A stretch of 64,000 bases of DNA from Streptococcus varani (GCF_001375655.1 NZ_CTEN01000001.1:186001-250000); one strand, 5' to 3'; positions 45,985-56,154 are shown, numbered from the stretch's first letter. Notes: a model not told the origin generated them from the sequence alone. Numbers and translations: made by a program.

Positions 45985-47241
45985 ATGGAATTTAATTTTA
46001 AAAAAGCTGCATTCTCAGCTTTAATTGCAACATCTGTTGTATCTCTTGCTGCCTGTGGAGCTGGAAACAAGAAAGCTGACAACACATCTGAATCTAAAGA
46101 GTTGACCGTCGCTGTCGATAAACTCTACGTAGACTATATGGAAGGGATCAAAGCTGACTTCGAAAAAGAAAATGGTGTCACAGTCAATGTAAAGGCTGTT
46201 GACCAAAGCGATGTGCTTACTAACCTTCCTATCGATGGTCCTACAGGTGAATCTCCAGACGTTATGATGGCACCGTATGACCGCGTTGGTGGTCTCGGTT
46301 CAGAAGGTCACATTGCCGAAGTTACAATCAGAAATGAAGATAACTTCGATGACACAGTTAAAAACCTTGTGCAATTAGATGGCAAAACTTTTGCTGAACC
46401 ATCAGTTATTGAGACATTAGTTCTCTACTACAACAAGGACCTTGTTCCAAACGCACCAAAAACTTTTGCTGATTTAGAGGCTCTTCAAAAAAACGATGCA
46501 TTCAAATTTGAATCTGAAGCAGGTAAATCTACTGGTTTCCTCGCAAACTGGACAAACTTCTACTATGCTTATGGCTTGACAGCTGGTTACGGTGGCTATG
46601 CATTTGGTAAAGATGGCACTGATGCAAGCGATGTCGGTGTCGCAGCTGGCGATTCTTTGAAGGCGCTCGAATATGCTAAAACTTGGTATGACCAATGGCC
46701 ACAAGGTATGAAAGACATGACCAAAGCAGGTAGCTTTGCTTCTGACCAATTTATCAAAGGTAAAGTTGGTGCATTGATTGATGGACCTTGGGTTGCTGCT
46801 TCATTCAAAGATGCAGGAGTAAACTACGGCGCAGTTAAGATTCCAACTCTTCCAAATGGTAAAGAATACAGCCCATTTGCAGGTGGTAAAGCTTGGGTCA
46901 TCTCTAACTATTCTAAGAATAAAGAAGTAGCCCAAAAATGGCTGGACTATGTTACAAATGATGAAAACCAAACAGCATTCTACGAAAAAACTCAAGAAGT
47001 TCCTGCCAATGTGAATGCCCGTAAAGTCGCTTCTGAAAAAGGAACAGATATTACAAAAGCTGTAATCGAACAATTTGATAGCTCTAAACCAATGCCAAAC
47101 ATTCCTCAAATGGCTGAAGTTTGGGAACCATCTGCTACTATGTACTTTGATGTTGTATCTGGTAGCAAGACTCCAGACCAAGCTTCTAAAGATGCATTGA
47201 AAACAATCAAAGATGCAATTGAACAAAAGTATGGTAACTAA
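45985..47241 (+). CDS. malX: Maltodextrin-binding lipoprotein MalX
   Basis: The protein has 418 residues. A lipoprotein signal ends at the lipobox LAAC (VVSLAACGAGNKK). The mature part is a family 1 solute-binding protein: ADFEKENGVTVNVKAVDQSD, GKVGALIDGPWVAASFKDAG and FAGGKAWVISNYSKNKEVAQ fit MalE/MalX. It captures maltodextrins at the surface for MalC-MalD. It lies 47 bases after the amylase gene with GGAGG before the start. A hairpin with a T-run between malX and malC probably sets a higher level of malX. Confidence 0.95.
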   Translation: MEFNFKKAAFSALIATSVVSLAACGAGNKKADNTSESKELTVAVDKLYVDYMEGIKADFEKENGVTVNVKAVDQSDVLTNLPIDGPTGESPDVMMAPYDRVGGLGSEGHIAEVTIRNEDNFDDTVKNLVQLDGKTFAEPSVIETLVLYYNKDLVPNAPKTFADLEALQKNDAFKFESEAGKSTGFLANWTNFYYAYGLTAGYGGYAFGKDGTDASDVGVAAGDSLKALEYAKTWYDQWPQGMKDMTKAGSFASDQFIKGKVGALIDGPWVAASFKDAGVNYGAVKIPTLPNGKEYSPFAGGKAWVISNYSKNKEVAQKWLDYVTNDENQTAFYEKTQEVPANVNARKVASEKGTDITKAVIEQFDSSKPMPNIPQMAEVWEPSATMYFDVVSGSKTPDQASKDALKTIKDAIEQKYGN

Positions 47242-47258
47242 CCTATTGTAGCAATTGG

Positions 47259-47289
47259 CTGAGCATTATCATGGTAATGCTCAGTTTTT
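47259..47289 (+). terminator. Attenuating terminator between malX and malC
   Basis: CTGAGCATTA (47259-47268) and TAATGCTCAG (47275-47284) form a perfect stem followed by TTTTT. Partial read-through would give more binding protein than permease. Confidence 0.88.
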
Positions 47290-47327
47290 GCTACTGAGGT
47301 ATGAAAATAGATAGAAAGAAGGAGAAT

Positions 47328-48632
47328 ATGATAGATAAAGGGAAAACAAAAAATCCAAACTTGGCTATGTTTCTCTCTATTATCCCTGGATTGGGACAAC
47401 TATATAACAAACAAGTTATAAAAGGGGGATTCTTTTTAACAATTTTTTTATTGGAAATTGTTGAAATTCTTACATTTGGAATTCGCGCAATCAACGATTT
47501 GATTACATTAGGCTCTACACCTATGGAAGATCACTCTCTGTTTATGCTCATAGAAGGGGCAATTCAGATTCTGGCCTTCATTCTAATGTTTCTACTTCAT
47601 GCTGTTAGCATGGCTGATGCAAAACATACGGCCCAGTTGATTAATCGTGGCAAAAAAGTTCCCGTGACGTTGAAAGAAACATTGCTGGGGATTTATGAAA
47701 AGGGATTTGCCTATATTCTCATCATCCCTGCCTATATCACTATGATTTTTGCAATCGTCTTTCCTGTCATTGTAACGCTATTCATTGCATTTACAAACTA
47801 TGATTTCCGTCATATTCCACCAAATAAGTTATTAGATTGGGTTGGCTTTAAAAACTTTTTGAATATCGTGCAACTCAGTACCTTCAAAAGTGCTTTTACG
47901 TCTGTTTTATCTTGGACAATTATTTGGACCTTACTTGCCTCTACTCTTCAGATAGTAATTGGTGTCCTTGTAGCGATTGTATATAATCAGCCTAAAGTCA
48001 AATTCAAACGTATTTTCGGAGTTATCTTTCTATTACCTTGGGCTATTCCTGGCTTTGTATCCATCATGAGTTTTAGTAATTTTTTCAATGACTCAATTGG
48101 CGCCATGAATATGCAAGTTATTCCCTTCCTAGAACAAATTTTTCCATTTTTAAACTTTGGTTTGATTTCGTGGAAGACAGATCCAACTTGGACAAAGGTT
48201 GCGGTTATCATGGTGCAAGGTTGGCTTGGTTTCCCATATATCTACATCTTGGTATCTGGTATCCTCCAATCTATTCCACAAGACCTTTATGAAGCTGCAA
48301 CTGTGGATGGTGCAACTGCTTTGCAAAAATTCTGGAAAATTACTTTACCAATGATTTTGGCAGTAGCTGCTCCAACCTTTATCTCTCAGTATACCTTTAA
48401 CTTTAACAACTTCTCTATCATCTATCTCTTCAACAATGGTGGTCCTGGTAGTGTCGGTGGTGGTGCTGGCTCAACAGATATCCTGATTTCATGGATTTAT
48501 AAGTTGACAACACAAAATGCTCCACAGTTTTCAATTGCAGCAGCAGTCACATTGGTTATTTCAATCATTGTCATTTCAATCTCATTGATTACCTTTAAGA
48601 AGTTCAATGCATTTAACATGGAGGAAGATTAA
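47328..48632 (+). CDS. malC: Maltodextrin ABC transporter permease MalC (MalF-type)
   Basis: The protein has 434 residues from MIDKGKTKNPNLAMFLSIIP; AAGGAG lies just before this ATG, and an earlier start has no site. The N-terminus has extra hydrophobic helices, as in streptococcal MalC. Six core helices carry the EAA loop (LYEAATVDGATALQKFWKIT, then LPMILAV) that contacts the ATPase. It forms the membrane channel with MalD. The ATPase (MsmK or MalK type) is not in the window and must be encoded elsewhere. Confidence 0.94.
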   Translation: MIDKGKTKNPNLAMFLSIIPGLGQLYNKQVIKGGFFLTIFLLEIVEILTFGIRAINDLITLGSTPMEDHSLFMLIEGAIQILAFILMFLLHAVSMADAKHTAQLINRGKKVPVTLKETLLGIYEKGFAYILIIPAYITMIFAIVFPVIVTLFIAFTNYDFRHIPPNKLLDWVGFKNFLNIVQLSTFKSAFTSVLSWTIIWTLLASTLQIVIGVLVAIVYNQPKVKFKRIFGVIFLLPWAIPGFVSIMSFSNFFNDSIGAMNMQVIPFLEQIFPFLNFGLISWKTDPTWTKVAVIMVQGWLGFPYIYILVSGILQSIPQDLYEAATVDGATALQKFWKITLPMILAVAAPTFISQYTFNFNNFSIIYLFNNGGPGSVGGGAGSTDILISWIYKLTTQNAPQFSIAAAVTLVISIIVISISLITFKKFNAFNMEED

Positions 48633-49490
48633 ATGAGTCAATTTTCATTAAAAGGTGGTATGAAACGCAAACAAAGACTGACTTCATTCTTTACCTATGC
48701 ATTTCTCATACTGGTTTCAATTATTGTTTTGTTCCCCGTCCTAGTTACTGTTAGTTCTGCTTTCAAACCAGGAAATGTGATTGCATTTACACTTGATTTT
48801 AATAATAGTTGGACACTTAATAATTTCACCAGGTTATTCACTGAAACAGATTATGGACGTTGGTATTGGAACACTTTGGTCGTTGCTTTTTGGACTATGG
48901 TGGTACAAGTTACCATCATCACCTTAACGGGCTACGCTTACAGTCGCTACAAATTCGTTGGTCGTAAGAAAAGCTTGATATTCTTCCTAATCGTCCAAAT
49001 GGTTCCTACAACTGCATCTTTGACTGCTTTCTTCGTTATGGCTTGGCTATTCAATGCTCTCAACCAATACTGGTTCCTCATCATGATTTATGTCGGTGGT
49101 GGTATCCCGATGAATGCTTGGTTGATGAAAGGTTACTTTGATACTGTTCCTTACGATTTGGATGAATCAGCCAATTTAGATGGCGCAGGTCATTTAAGAA
49201 TTTTTTATCAAATCATCTTACCTTTAGTCCGTCCAATGATTGCGGTTCAAGCTCTCTGGGCATTTATGGGACCATTTGGTGACTTCATGTTGGCAAAATT
49301 CTTACTGCGTTCACCAGACTACTATACTGTCGCTATTGGTTTACAAACCTTTGTTTCTGATGCGAAACGCCAGCAAGTCACTCTCTTTGCTGCTGGGGCC
49401 ATTCTCGTAGCAATCCCAATTTCCATCCTATTCTTCTTCTTGCAAAAGAACTTCGTTTCTGGATTGACAAGTGGTGGTACCAAGGGTTAA
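48633..49490 (+). CDS. malD: Maltodextrin ABC transporter permease MalD (MalG-type)
   Basis: The protein has 285 residues and six helices. The EAA loop reads [20 protein letters not shown], then LPLVRP. The end ([20 protein letters not shown]) is the usual MalG C-terminus that reaches the ATPase. The start directly follows the malC stop with no gap and has GGAGGAAG within malC. A hairpin terminator follows. Confidence 0.94.
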   Translation: MSQFSLKGGMKRKQRLTSFFTYAFLILVSIIVLFPVLVTVSSAFKPGNVIAFTLDFNNSWTLNNFTRLFTETDYGRWYWNTLVVAFWTMVVQVTIITLTGYAYSRYKFVGRKKSLIFFLIVQMVPTTASLTAFFVMAWLFNALNQYWFLIMIYVGGGIPMNAWLMKGYFDTVPYDLDESANLDGAGHLRIFYQIILPLVRPMIAVQALWAFMGPFGDFMLAKFLLRSPDYYTVAIGLQTFVSDAKRQQVTLFAAGAILVAIPISILFFFLQKNFVSGLTSGGTKG

Positions 49491-49513
49491 GATTGTATAT
49501 GCAAAACATGTCA

Positions 49514-49547
49514 GAGTGGGCAAGCAAGCTTGTGCCACTCTTTCTTA
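49514..49547 (+). terminator. Terminator after malXCD
   Basis: GAGTGG (49514-49519) and CCACTC (49535-49540) pair, with inner CAAGC/GCTTG. TTTCTT follows. The rest of the malD-malA interval holds a possible malA promoter (TATATT region near 49725) and no gene. Confidence 0.75.
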
Positions 49548-49775
49548 TCAGATTTTCAAGATTATACGCAAAGAAAATCAAAGATAGATGCGGTAAAGCG
49601 ACGCAGACATACCTAGTATTAGGCAAGGAGCTTTAACAAAGACTAATGTTGATTTTCAAAGACTATCCGATCAGAATCTTTGGAAAAACGCTTGTTCCAT
49701 AGCATCTTAGAGCTTTTTGTGTTATATTATTTGTGGATAAATAGTAATCGTATCCTATGAAAGAAAGGACCCAAC

Positions 49776-50552
49776 ATGCAGCCCTACCCACTCTCGTATT
49801 TTTCAAGTATTTTTACGGCTAAAGATAGTTTCGCCAAACGAAAAGATTCTAAAATCTGGCAAAAACTTTTGACAACCTTCTTTCTCATCGCCCTCTTAGT
49901 CATTCCGACCTCTATTCAAGTTGCCAACCTTAAGACCTATCCCTTAGACACCTTGCTTGAGGGAGTCTATGATCCGCTGACTCAGGAGGTTATGCTGGAC
50001 TTTAAGCAAGCTCAAATCGTGGGTGACCAATTCCTCTATTCTGGCAAGAGTCACGAGAAGGTTTATGCTTCGGAAACTCCTCAAGATGTCCAAGGTTTTT
50101 CCTATCAATTCACAAAAGAAAAACTGATTATCCGCAAAGATAAGGAAAATCTAGCAGAGATTTCTTATCAGCACTTTTCCACTAAGGATTTTGCTGACAG
50201 AGCTTCTTTGACATCTGCCATTTCCCAAGCCTGGTTTAGAGAGAACCGAATCCCAACTAGCCTACTAATCATGGGCATATCTAGCTTACTTTTAGCCATC
50301 AACTTTATATTTTTGATCCTTGGATCTACTTTGATTCTCTGGCTGATTTCCAAAACTAAATTTTTTGATTTTAGGAACTTTGGAGAGTGTTATCAGTTCT
50401 CTCTCAACTGTTTAGGTCTCCCTACTTTATTGGCCTGCTTATTTGGACTTTTTCAACAACCCATCCAAACTGTTATCCTGGTGCAAAATATGCTCTTTGC
50501 CCTCGCCTTGGTCTGGGTATTCTACAAGACACGTTTCCGTGACTTAGACTAG
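49776..50552 (+). CDS. malA: MalA, DUF1189 membrane protein of the maltose locus
   Basis: The protein has 258 residues. It starts MQPYPLSYFSSIFTAKDSFA, with one helix near residue 40, a soluble outer segment of about 110 residues, and three helices at the C-terminus. This matches DUF1189 and the pneumococcal malA gene that precedes malR. Its role in maltodextrin use is not established; a membrane accessory or regulatory partner of MalR has been considered. It lies 9 bases before malR, so they form one transcript. Confidence 0.85.
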   Translation: MQPYPLSYFSSIFTAKDSFAKRKDSKIWQKLLTTFFLIALLVIPTSIQVANLKTYPLDTLLEGVYDPLTQEVMLDFKQAQIVGDQFLYSGKSHEKVYASETPQDVQGFSYQFTKEKLIIRKDKENLAEISYQHFSTKDFADRASLTSAISQAWFRENRIPTSLLIMGISSLLLAINFIFLILGSTLILWLISKTKFFDFRNFGECYQFSLNCLGLPTLLACLFGLFQQPIQTVILVQNMLFALALVWVFYKTRFRDLD

Positions 50553-50561
50553 GAGATTTTT

Positions 50562-51548
50562 ATGCGTTCTACCATTAAAGACGTTGCTAAATTAGCCGGA
50601 GTCTCACCTTCGACTGTGACGCGTGTCATTCAAAACAGCTCTGCCATTAGTCAAAAAACAAAGGACATTGTCCGTCAAGCCATGGTAGAACTGAAATATC
50701 ATCCCAATCTTAATGCTAGAAGTTTGGTCAGCAGTTATACTCAGGTTGTTGGTCTAGTTCTTCCAGAAGACTCTGATATTTTTTATCAAAACCCCTTCTT
50801 CCCTCAGGCTCTGCGTGGTATCTCCCAGGCTGCAGCGGACCATAATTATGCTATTCAGATCAGTACTGGTCAAAATGAGCAACAGCGGCTAGAAGCCATT
50901 TCCCAAATGGTGGATGGTAAGCGGGTGGATGGCCTCATTTTCCTCTACTCTATGCCCGATGATCCCCTAGTAGAACTAGCTGTTGAACGGCAGTTTCCTT
51001 TCCTTATTCTGGGAAAGGCAATCTCGCCTTTTATCTCCTTAGTGGATAATGATAATATCCGGGCTTCCTACGAAGCGACCAGTTACTTCATTGATAAGGG
51101 CTATAAAAACATCGCTTTCATGGCCGGAAACAAGGAGTTAGTCGTCTCTCAAGACCGTTATGAAGGTTATAAGAATGCTTTGACCTCTCATCACCTTCCT
51201 ATCAATGAGAGCAAAGTTAGCTTCTCAAATGGCTTCCTCCTAGAAGAGAACAGTTACAAGGTCATGCGGAAGTTGACCAAACAAGCGATTGACGCTATCG
51301 TGACAACGGATGCTATGGTAGCTGAGGGAGCTCTTTCTTATCTCAAGGAGCACCAGCTGGATTTTCCCATTATCACCTTTGATTCTGTCAAGCCAAAGAT
51401 TGATGTAGAGGCCTATGTTGATATCAATGCTCTTGAATTGGGCCGAGAATCCTTTAATACCCTTCTACAAATTATTAGCGACAGCAAAGACAAGAAACAA
51501 GTCTGCTATCGTCATGTCATTCCACACGCTATTAGAAAACTTAAGTAA
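50562..51548 (+). CDS. malR: Maltose operon repressor MalR (LacI family)
   Basis: The protein has 328 residues. The LacI HTH and hinge read TIKDVAKLAGVSPSTVTRVI and HPNLNARSLVSSYTQVVGLV. The periplasmic-binding-like effector domain follows. In pneumococcus MalR represses the divergent malXCD and malMP promoters in the absence of maltose. The 12-bp palindromes at 40025-40036 and 40231-40240 are the expected targets. It follows malA closely and is followed 19 bases later by a pullulanase gene. Confidence 0.94.
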   Translation: MRSTIKDVAKLAGVSPSTVTRVIQNSSAISQKTKDIVRQAMVELKYHPNLNARSLVSSYTQVVGLVLPEDSDIFYQNPFFPQALRGISQAAADHNYAIQISTGQNEQQRLEAISQMVDGKRVDGLIFLYSMPDDPLVELAVERQFPFLILGKAISPFISLVDNDNIRASYEATSYFIDKGYKNIAFMAGNKELVVSQDRYEGYKNALTSHHLPINESKVSFSNGFLLEENSYKVMRKLTKQAIDAIVTTDAMVAEGALSYLKEHQLDFPIITFDSVKPKIDVEAYVDINALELGRESFNTLLQIISDSKDKKQVCYRHVIPHAIRKLK

Positions 51549-51567
51549 GAAAGGAGCCCTCTGTACC

Positions 51568-53625
51568 ATGGCCCTAAGAACATTCCAGCCCTATCTAGAT
51601 GATACGGCAACCATTCGGTTGGTAATGGAAAAACGCTTCGATGCGGACCTTATGTCCTTTACCATCGAATCCCATCAATCCGCCTTTGAGTTGTTTATTA
51701 ACAGACGAATCGAAGATGCACAAACAGTTACCTATCTTTTAAAGAGCATTCATCGTTTCAATTTAAAAGAAGAGTATTTCATTTATGACCAAGATCGAAA
51801 TTCTGCTGAATTAGCTTATGGACACATCGTCCGTAGCAGCCTTTTTGAACAAGAATATACCTATTCTGGCAGTGATTTAGGAGCAACTTATCATCCAAGT
51901 GAGACAAGCTTTAAAATCTGGGCTCCTATTTCTAAACAAGTCATCCTTTGTTTAGAGGACTCTACTTATCCCCTGGTTAGAAAAGAACATGGAGTCTGGG
52001 AAATGAACCTTCCTGGCGATTGGGATGGTAAGGCTTATCACTATCTTCATCGTGTCAACGGTCAATGGGTGGAAGTCCATGATCCCTATGCTATCTCATC
52101 CATGGCTAATTCCGGAAGAAGCATCGTCATTAATCCAGTCAGATTGGCTAAACCCACACGATCCCAGACCCATATCCCCCTGTCACAGGCTGTCATCTAT
52201 GAGATGAGCGTGCGTGATTTTTCTTGGCAAAAGGAAGCTGGCTTCCAACATCCTGGCCAGTTTAAGGGCTTAAATGAATCCCCAAAACTCGAAAATTTAT
52301 CCCTAGGTATGGATTACGTTAAAAACCTAGGGGTAACCCATATCCAACTCATGCCTCTTTATGATTTTGGTAGTGTCGATGAATTGCATCCTCAAGCAGT
52401 CTATAACTGGGGCTACGATCCCGTTCAATACAATGTTCCAGAAGGATCCTTTTCTTCTAACCCAAGAGACCCCTATGCTCGTATCTTAGAGTTACAGGCA
52501 GCTATCCAGGCCTACCATGATGCAGATATCAACGTCATTATGGATGTAGTCTACAATCATGTTTATCATGCTGAGACCTACGCGTTTGAGAAAATTGTCC
52601 CTGGTTACTTCTATCGTTACAACGAGTTTGATCAGCGAACAGACGGTACCTTCTGTGGGAATGACGTAGCTAGTGAACGAAGTATGGTTCGCAATTATAT
52701 CAAACAATCTCTAAAACACTGGGTGCAACTATATGGTTTTGATGGTTTCCGCTTTGACCTCATGGGAATCCTTGATAGTAAAACCATGCACCAAATTCAG
52801 ATAGAATTATCAAGCATCTTTCCAAGCATCTACTTATACGGTGAAGGATGGTCCATGCCTACTGGCTTACCACCACAAAAACTAGCTCATCAGTACAACG
52901 CTTATGAGTTGACAAAAATTAGCTTCTTCAACGATGACTATCGTGATACCTTCAAGAAAATTCTTCTCAATCCTTTTTATATTATCGAACATCAGCAACA
53001 AGAAAAGATTCAAGATTTACTAGCAGGTAGTATCAACAGTCATTTCATCAGTCCAACACAGTCGCTCAACTACTTGGAATGCCATGACAATGCGACCATG
53101 TATGATTATTTCAAAATTAAAAATCCTGAGATTTCCCACCATGACCAAAAACGAGCAGCGAGTTTTGGTCTACAATTGGTTCTAATTAGCCAAGGTTTGT
53201 CCTTTATTCACTGTGGTCAAGAGTTCTTCAGAGAAAAGGATGGGATTGATAATACCTACAATAGTCCCGATGCGATCAACCGAGTTGATTGGATCAGAGC
53301 GCTTCGTTACCAAAATCACGTCCAGTATATTCGTGATTTCATCGCATTCCGCAAGGCACACCCAAGTCTGTCTCAGGACAATTATTGTCAGATTCAGGAA
53401 AACTGTCATTTCTTCTGGTTATCAGAACTTGTACTTCGTTACGAAGTTCATTCTGACAACCAAATTATCCAGTTTATTATCAATTTTTCTCATCAGGACT
53501 TTTTATACACCAAGAATGAAAAACAAGAAGTTCAATTTACTTATCCACCGCTTGTGGATAAGTCCCAAGAAACTTTCTACATTGCAGGCCAAAGCATCTG
53601 CACTCTGCTTGAAGAAAAAAGATAA
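51568..53625 (+). CDS. pulA: Type I pullulanase, intracellular
   Basis: The protein has 685 residues from MALRTFQPYLDDTATIRLVM; the longer open frame overlaps malR and is not used. There is no signal peptide. A CBM48-like domain (TSFKIWAPISKQVILCLEDS) precedes the catalytic barrel. The type I signature YNWGYDPVQYN is present. Catalytic residues are Asp in DGFRFDLMGILD, Glu in IYLYGEGWSMPTG and Asp in LECHDNATMYDY. It removes alpha-1,6 branches from imported dextrins. Its place after malR extends the malA-malR transcript and is not the pneumococcal arrangement. Confidence 0.93.
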   Translation: MALRTFQPYLDDTATIRLVMEKRFDADLMSFTIESHQSAFELFINRRIEDAQTVTYLLKSIHRFNLKEEYFIYDQDRNSAELAYGHIVRSSLFEQEYTYSGSDLGATYHPSETSFKIWAPISKQVILCLEDSTYPLVRKEHGVWEMNLPGDWDGKAYHYLHRVNGQWVEVHDPYAISSMANSGRSIVINPVRLAKPTRSQTHIPLSQAVIYEMSVRDFSWQKEAGFQHPGQFKGLNESPKLENLSLGMDYVKNLGVTHIQLMPLYDFGSVDELHPQAVYNWGYDPVQYNVPEGSFSSNPRDPYARILELQAAIQAYHDADINVIMDVVYNHVYHAETYAFEKIVPGYFYRYNEFDQRTDGTFCGNDVASERSMVRNYIKQSLKHWVQLYGFDGFRFDLMGILDSKTMHQIQIELSSIFPSIYLYGEGWSMPTGLPPQKLAHQYNAYELTKISFFNDDYRDTFKKILLNPFYIIEHQQQEKIQDLLAGSINSHFISPTQSLNYLECHDNATMYDYFKIKNPEISHHDQKRAASFGLQLVLISQGLSFIHCGQEFFREKDGIDNTYNSPDAINRVDWIRALRYQNHVQYIRDFIAFRKAHPSLSQDNYCQIQENCHFFWLSELVLRYEVHSDNQIIQFIINFSHQDFLYTKNEKQEVQFTYPPLVDKSQETFYIAGQSICTLLEEKR

Positions 53626-53673
53626 ACCGATGGAAGAGGAAAGGACAAAAAAATCTAGAACAGAGCAAAAAGC

Positions 53674-53713
53674 ATAGAATCACCTTATCAAAAAACCTTG
53701 ATTCTATCATTTT
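53674..53713 (+). terminator. Terminator of pulA
   Basis: ATAGAATCA (53674-53682) and TGATTCTAT (53699-53707) pair and are followed by CATTTTTT. It is about 50 bases past the stop. Confidence 0.75.
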
Positions 53714-53735
53714 TTAAAGTGTTTCATTTTCATAT

Positions 53736-53772
53736 AATAGGCTGGGATTCGGTTTTTCCCAGCCTATTTTTG
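53736..53772 (+). terminator. Second hairpin terminator upstream of the LytF-like gene
   Basis: AATAGGCTGGGA (53736-53747) and TCCCAGCCTATT (53757-53768) form a perfect 12-base stem followed by TTTT. It insulates the competence-type gene downstream. Confidence 0.8.
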
Positions 53773-53798
53773 CGCTTACTTCATTTTTAATCCCCTTT

Positions 53799-53806
53799 TG
53801 CGAACA
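53799..53806 (+). promoter_or_regulatory. cin-box-like element of the LytF-like gene
   Basis: TGCGAACA differs from TNCGAATA at one base and follows a T/C-rich stretch. It ends 20 bases before the ATG, nearly the same spacing as the cinA box. Confidence 0.5.
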
Positions 53807-53826
53807 AACTGTGTAGGAGGTTATGA

Positions 53827-55545
53827 ATGAAAAAATATTCTACACTATTGTTATCGTCTACACTCTTGTTGTCTACCCTGACCAACAGTTCCTTGATTGC
53901 TGCCCAGGAGACGGAAAACTCTACTGAGTTGCCCTTGACAACCACAATAGCAGAGTCAAATCAAGAAGTTACTAGCATCTTAGAAACCACAGAGACATCT
54001 GAAGAAATCATACCTTTGGATCCTAGACCAAAAGTTGCTGTCACCGAATCGGCTGTAACTAGCCAAGCCAATCAAATCATCACTACTCAGCAAAACGGCA
54101 ATAACCTATCCATCTTCTACCAACGATCCAATGCACAAAAAAATCTCGAAATTAAATATGCCATCTGGTCTCATGAGAATGGTCAAGATGATTTGAGATG
54201 GATCAGTGCAAGAGATTACCAGACTGATATTTCCCTTGTAGATTCTAAAGCTGGTAGGTACTCTATTCATGCTTATATCACCATCGAGGGAAAATCAATC
54301 TTTTTACAGGCTATATCCATAGATATCACCAGGCCAGCACCTAGCATGACAGCAAAGATTAACCAAATTGGACTACTGGATATCGCCATTCATAATATCT
54401 CTCCGGATGTTCAAGAAGTCCTTGTTCCCACATGGTCCAATGTCAATGGTCAAGATGACATCAAATGGTATAAAGCCCAACGACAAACAGACGGAACCTA
54501 TAGTCTACGTGTTTACCTCAAAGACCATCACTTCAATACAGGCGCTTATTCCATCCATGTCTATACTAAAGATACCCAGGGAAGACAAAATTTTGTTACC
54601 AATACAAGTATCCAGATTTGCAATCAAGATGTTCCTAGCAAGCCCCAACCAGACATTGCTCTTGAAAACCTGCAAGCCATTCATGGAAGATACCAAGTCG
54701 CTGTTTATGAAACAGCAAGTAGCAAACCGATTCGTTCTGTAGAGGTGGCTAGCTGGTCCATGGAGAAGCAGGCCAATCTCATATGGCGTACTGCCAGCTT
54801 AGAGAATGGCAAGTATCTTGTTGCTGTCGATTTTCAGGAGCAACAAAATCATAGTGGAAATTACCATAACCATGTCTATGTGACCTATACAGATGGTAGC
54901 CGCGTTGGTTATGCCAGTCAGATAGTCGATTTGACATCGGCCAGACTTCCACTAAAGTTCAGCACACATCTAGCCAAAATTGGGCATATCCAAGTCACAC
55001 TGAGCAATGTTTATGATCATCAAGATCTACAATTTGCTGTTTGGTCAGATGAGAATGGACAGGATGATCTCAGATGGTATAGCGCCAAAAAGTCTGCAGA
55101 CCGAACCTATTTAGCAGATATTCTACTAAACCAGCACAAAGGAGTTGGGAAATACCACGTTCATGCCTATCAGGGTGGAAAAGGTTTGGGTGCCTATAGC
55201 ATGATGGTAAGTAATAGTGATCGCTATTCTTCCAATAATACCTATCCCATCGGCCAATGCACTTGGGGAGCTAAGGAAGTAGCTCCTTGGGTCGGAAACG
55301 CCAACCAGTGGCCCGCATCTGCACAGAGGGCTGGCTTCAGAATAGGAAATAGACCACAAGTAGGAGCCATCGCAGTTTGGCCAGCAGGCCAATATGGACA
55401 TGTTGCTGTCGTTACTGCAATCGACAGTAGTGGCCGTATCCGTGTTCAAGAATCTAATTATGCAGGAAATATGAGCATTGGAGACTACCGGGGTTGGTTC
55501 AATCCAGTTACCAGTGGCGTCACCACCTATATCTATCCTCATTAA
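53827..55545 (+). CDS. lytF: Secreted CHAP-domain murein hydrolase with Bsp repeats (LytF-like)
   Basis: The protein has 572 residues. A signal peptide ends near SLIAA-QE. After a Thr/Glu-rich linker come four GBS-Bsp-like repeats (about 90-170, 172-262, 275-365 and 370-455), each with a '[13 protein letters not shown]' type core such as [16 protein letters not shown]. The C-terminal CHAP domain has catalytic Cys478 ([11 protein letters not shown]) and His525 ([11 protein letters not shown]). This is the layout of LytF, the competence-induced fratricide hydrolase of S. gordonii and S. sanguinis that stands in for CbpD. A cin-box-like element upstream agrees. GGAGG supports the chosen start. 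Confidence 0.85.
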   Translation: MKKYSTLLLSSTLLLSTLTNSSLIAAQETENSTELPLTTTIAESNQEVTSILETTETSEEIIPLDPRPKVAVTESAVTSQANQIITTQQNGNNLSIFYQRSNAQKNLEIKYAIWSHENGQDDLRWISARDYQTDISLVDSKAGRYSIHAYITIEGKSIFLQAISIDITRPAPSMTAKINQIGLLDIAIHNISPDVQEVLVPTWSNVNGQDDIKWYKAQRQTDGTYSLRVYLKDHHFNTGAYSIHVYTKDTQGRQNFVTNTSIQICNQDVPSKPQPDIALENLQAIHGRYQVAVYETASSKPIRSVEVASWSMEKQANLIWRTASLENGKYLVAVDFQEQQNHSGNYHNHVYVTYTDGSRVGYASQIVDLTSARLPLKFSTHLAKIGHIQVTLSNVYDHQDLQFAVWSDENGQDDLRWYSAKKSADRTYLADILLNQHKGVGKYHVHAYQGGKGLGAYSMMVSNSDRYSSNNTYPIGQCTWGAKEVAPWVGNANQWPASAQRAGFRIGNRPQVGAIAVWPAGQYGHVAVVTAIDSSGRIRVQESNYAGNMSIGDYRGWFNPVTSGVTTYIYPH

Positions 55546-55605
55546 AAAATCAACGACTCTTTTGTTTTTTGGTATAATAAAAGAAAACGATTTGGATAGT
55601 TTCTT

Positions 55606-56154
55606 ATGACACAAACCACTAAAAGAGCCTTAGAGGAATCTTTAAAAAACTTGCTCCTAACAAAGCCCGTCCCTAAAATTACCATCCAAGATATCGGAGA
55701 TGATTGCGGAATCAGTCGAATGACTTTTTACTACCATTTCAAAGATATTTATGATTTGGTTGAATGGGCTTGTATGGAGGATGCGCAGAAAGCCTTAGGA
55801 GAAAACGGGCACTATGATAGTTGGCAAGTGGGACTGCTTCATATTTTTGAAGCTGTTCAAGACAATAAACCCTTTATTCTCAATGTTTATCATTCCGTCA
55901 GTCGTGAACAAGTTGAAAATTATATCTATCAAATCACCCATCCACTTATCCTGTCTATTATAGATGAAAAAGCTTGTGAATTTCATATTCGGGATGCGGA
56001 AAAGCAATTTATTGTCGATTTTTATAAATATGCTCTTGTTGGCTTTCTTCTAGATTGGATCAAAAAAAAACATGAAAGAAAATCCCAAAGAAATTATCGC
56101 TCGACTTTCAGTATTGATTCACGGTCATCTCTTAACCACTCTCCAACATTATAA
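55606..56154 (+). CDS. TetR family regulator with a poly(A) frameshift near its end
   Basis: The protein as read has 182 residues. The HTH (KITIQDIGDDCGISRMTFYY, then HFKDIYDLV) and helical C-domain are of the TetR/DhaS kind. At 56062-56070 nine A residues follow GATTGGATC. With eight, the frame would continue MKENPKEIIARLSVLIHG and end at 56170, giving 187 residues that look like a true family C-terminus. The present tail (RKSQRNYRSTFSIDSRSS) does not. Slippage in the A tract may restore the full product. It directly precedes oleate hydratase and probably regulates it. Confidence 0.8.
   Translation: MTQTTKRALEESLKNLLLTKPVPKITIQDIGDDCGISRMTFYYHFKDIYDLVEWACMEDAQKALGENGHYDSWQVGLLHIFEAVQDNKPFILNVYHSVSREQVENYIYQITHPLILSIIDEKACEFHIRDAEKQFIVDFYKYALVGFLLDWIKKKHERKSQRNYRSTFSIDSRSSLNHSPTL

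Noticed and set aside
51415..51567. N-terminal extension of the pullulanase overlapping malR
   Set aside because: It overlaps the 3' end of malR in another frame. The start at 51568 has an AAAGGAG site and gives a normal type I pullulanase.
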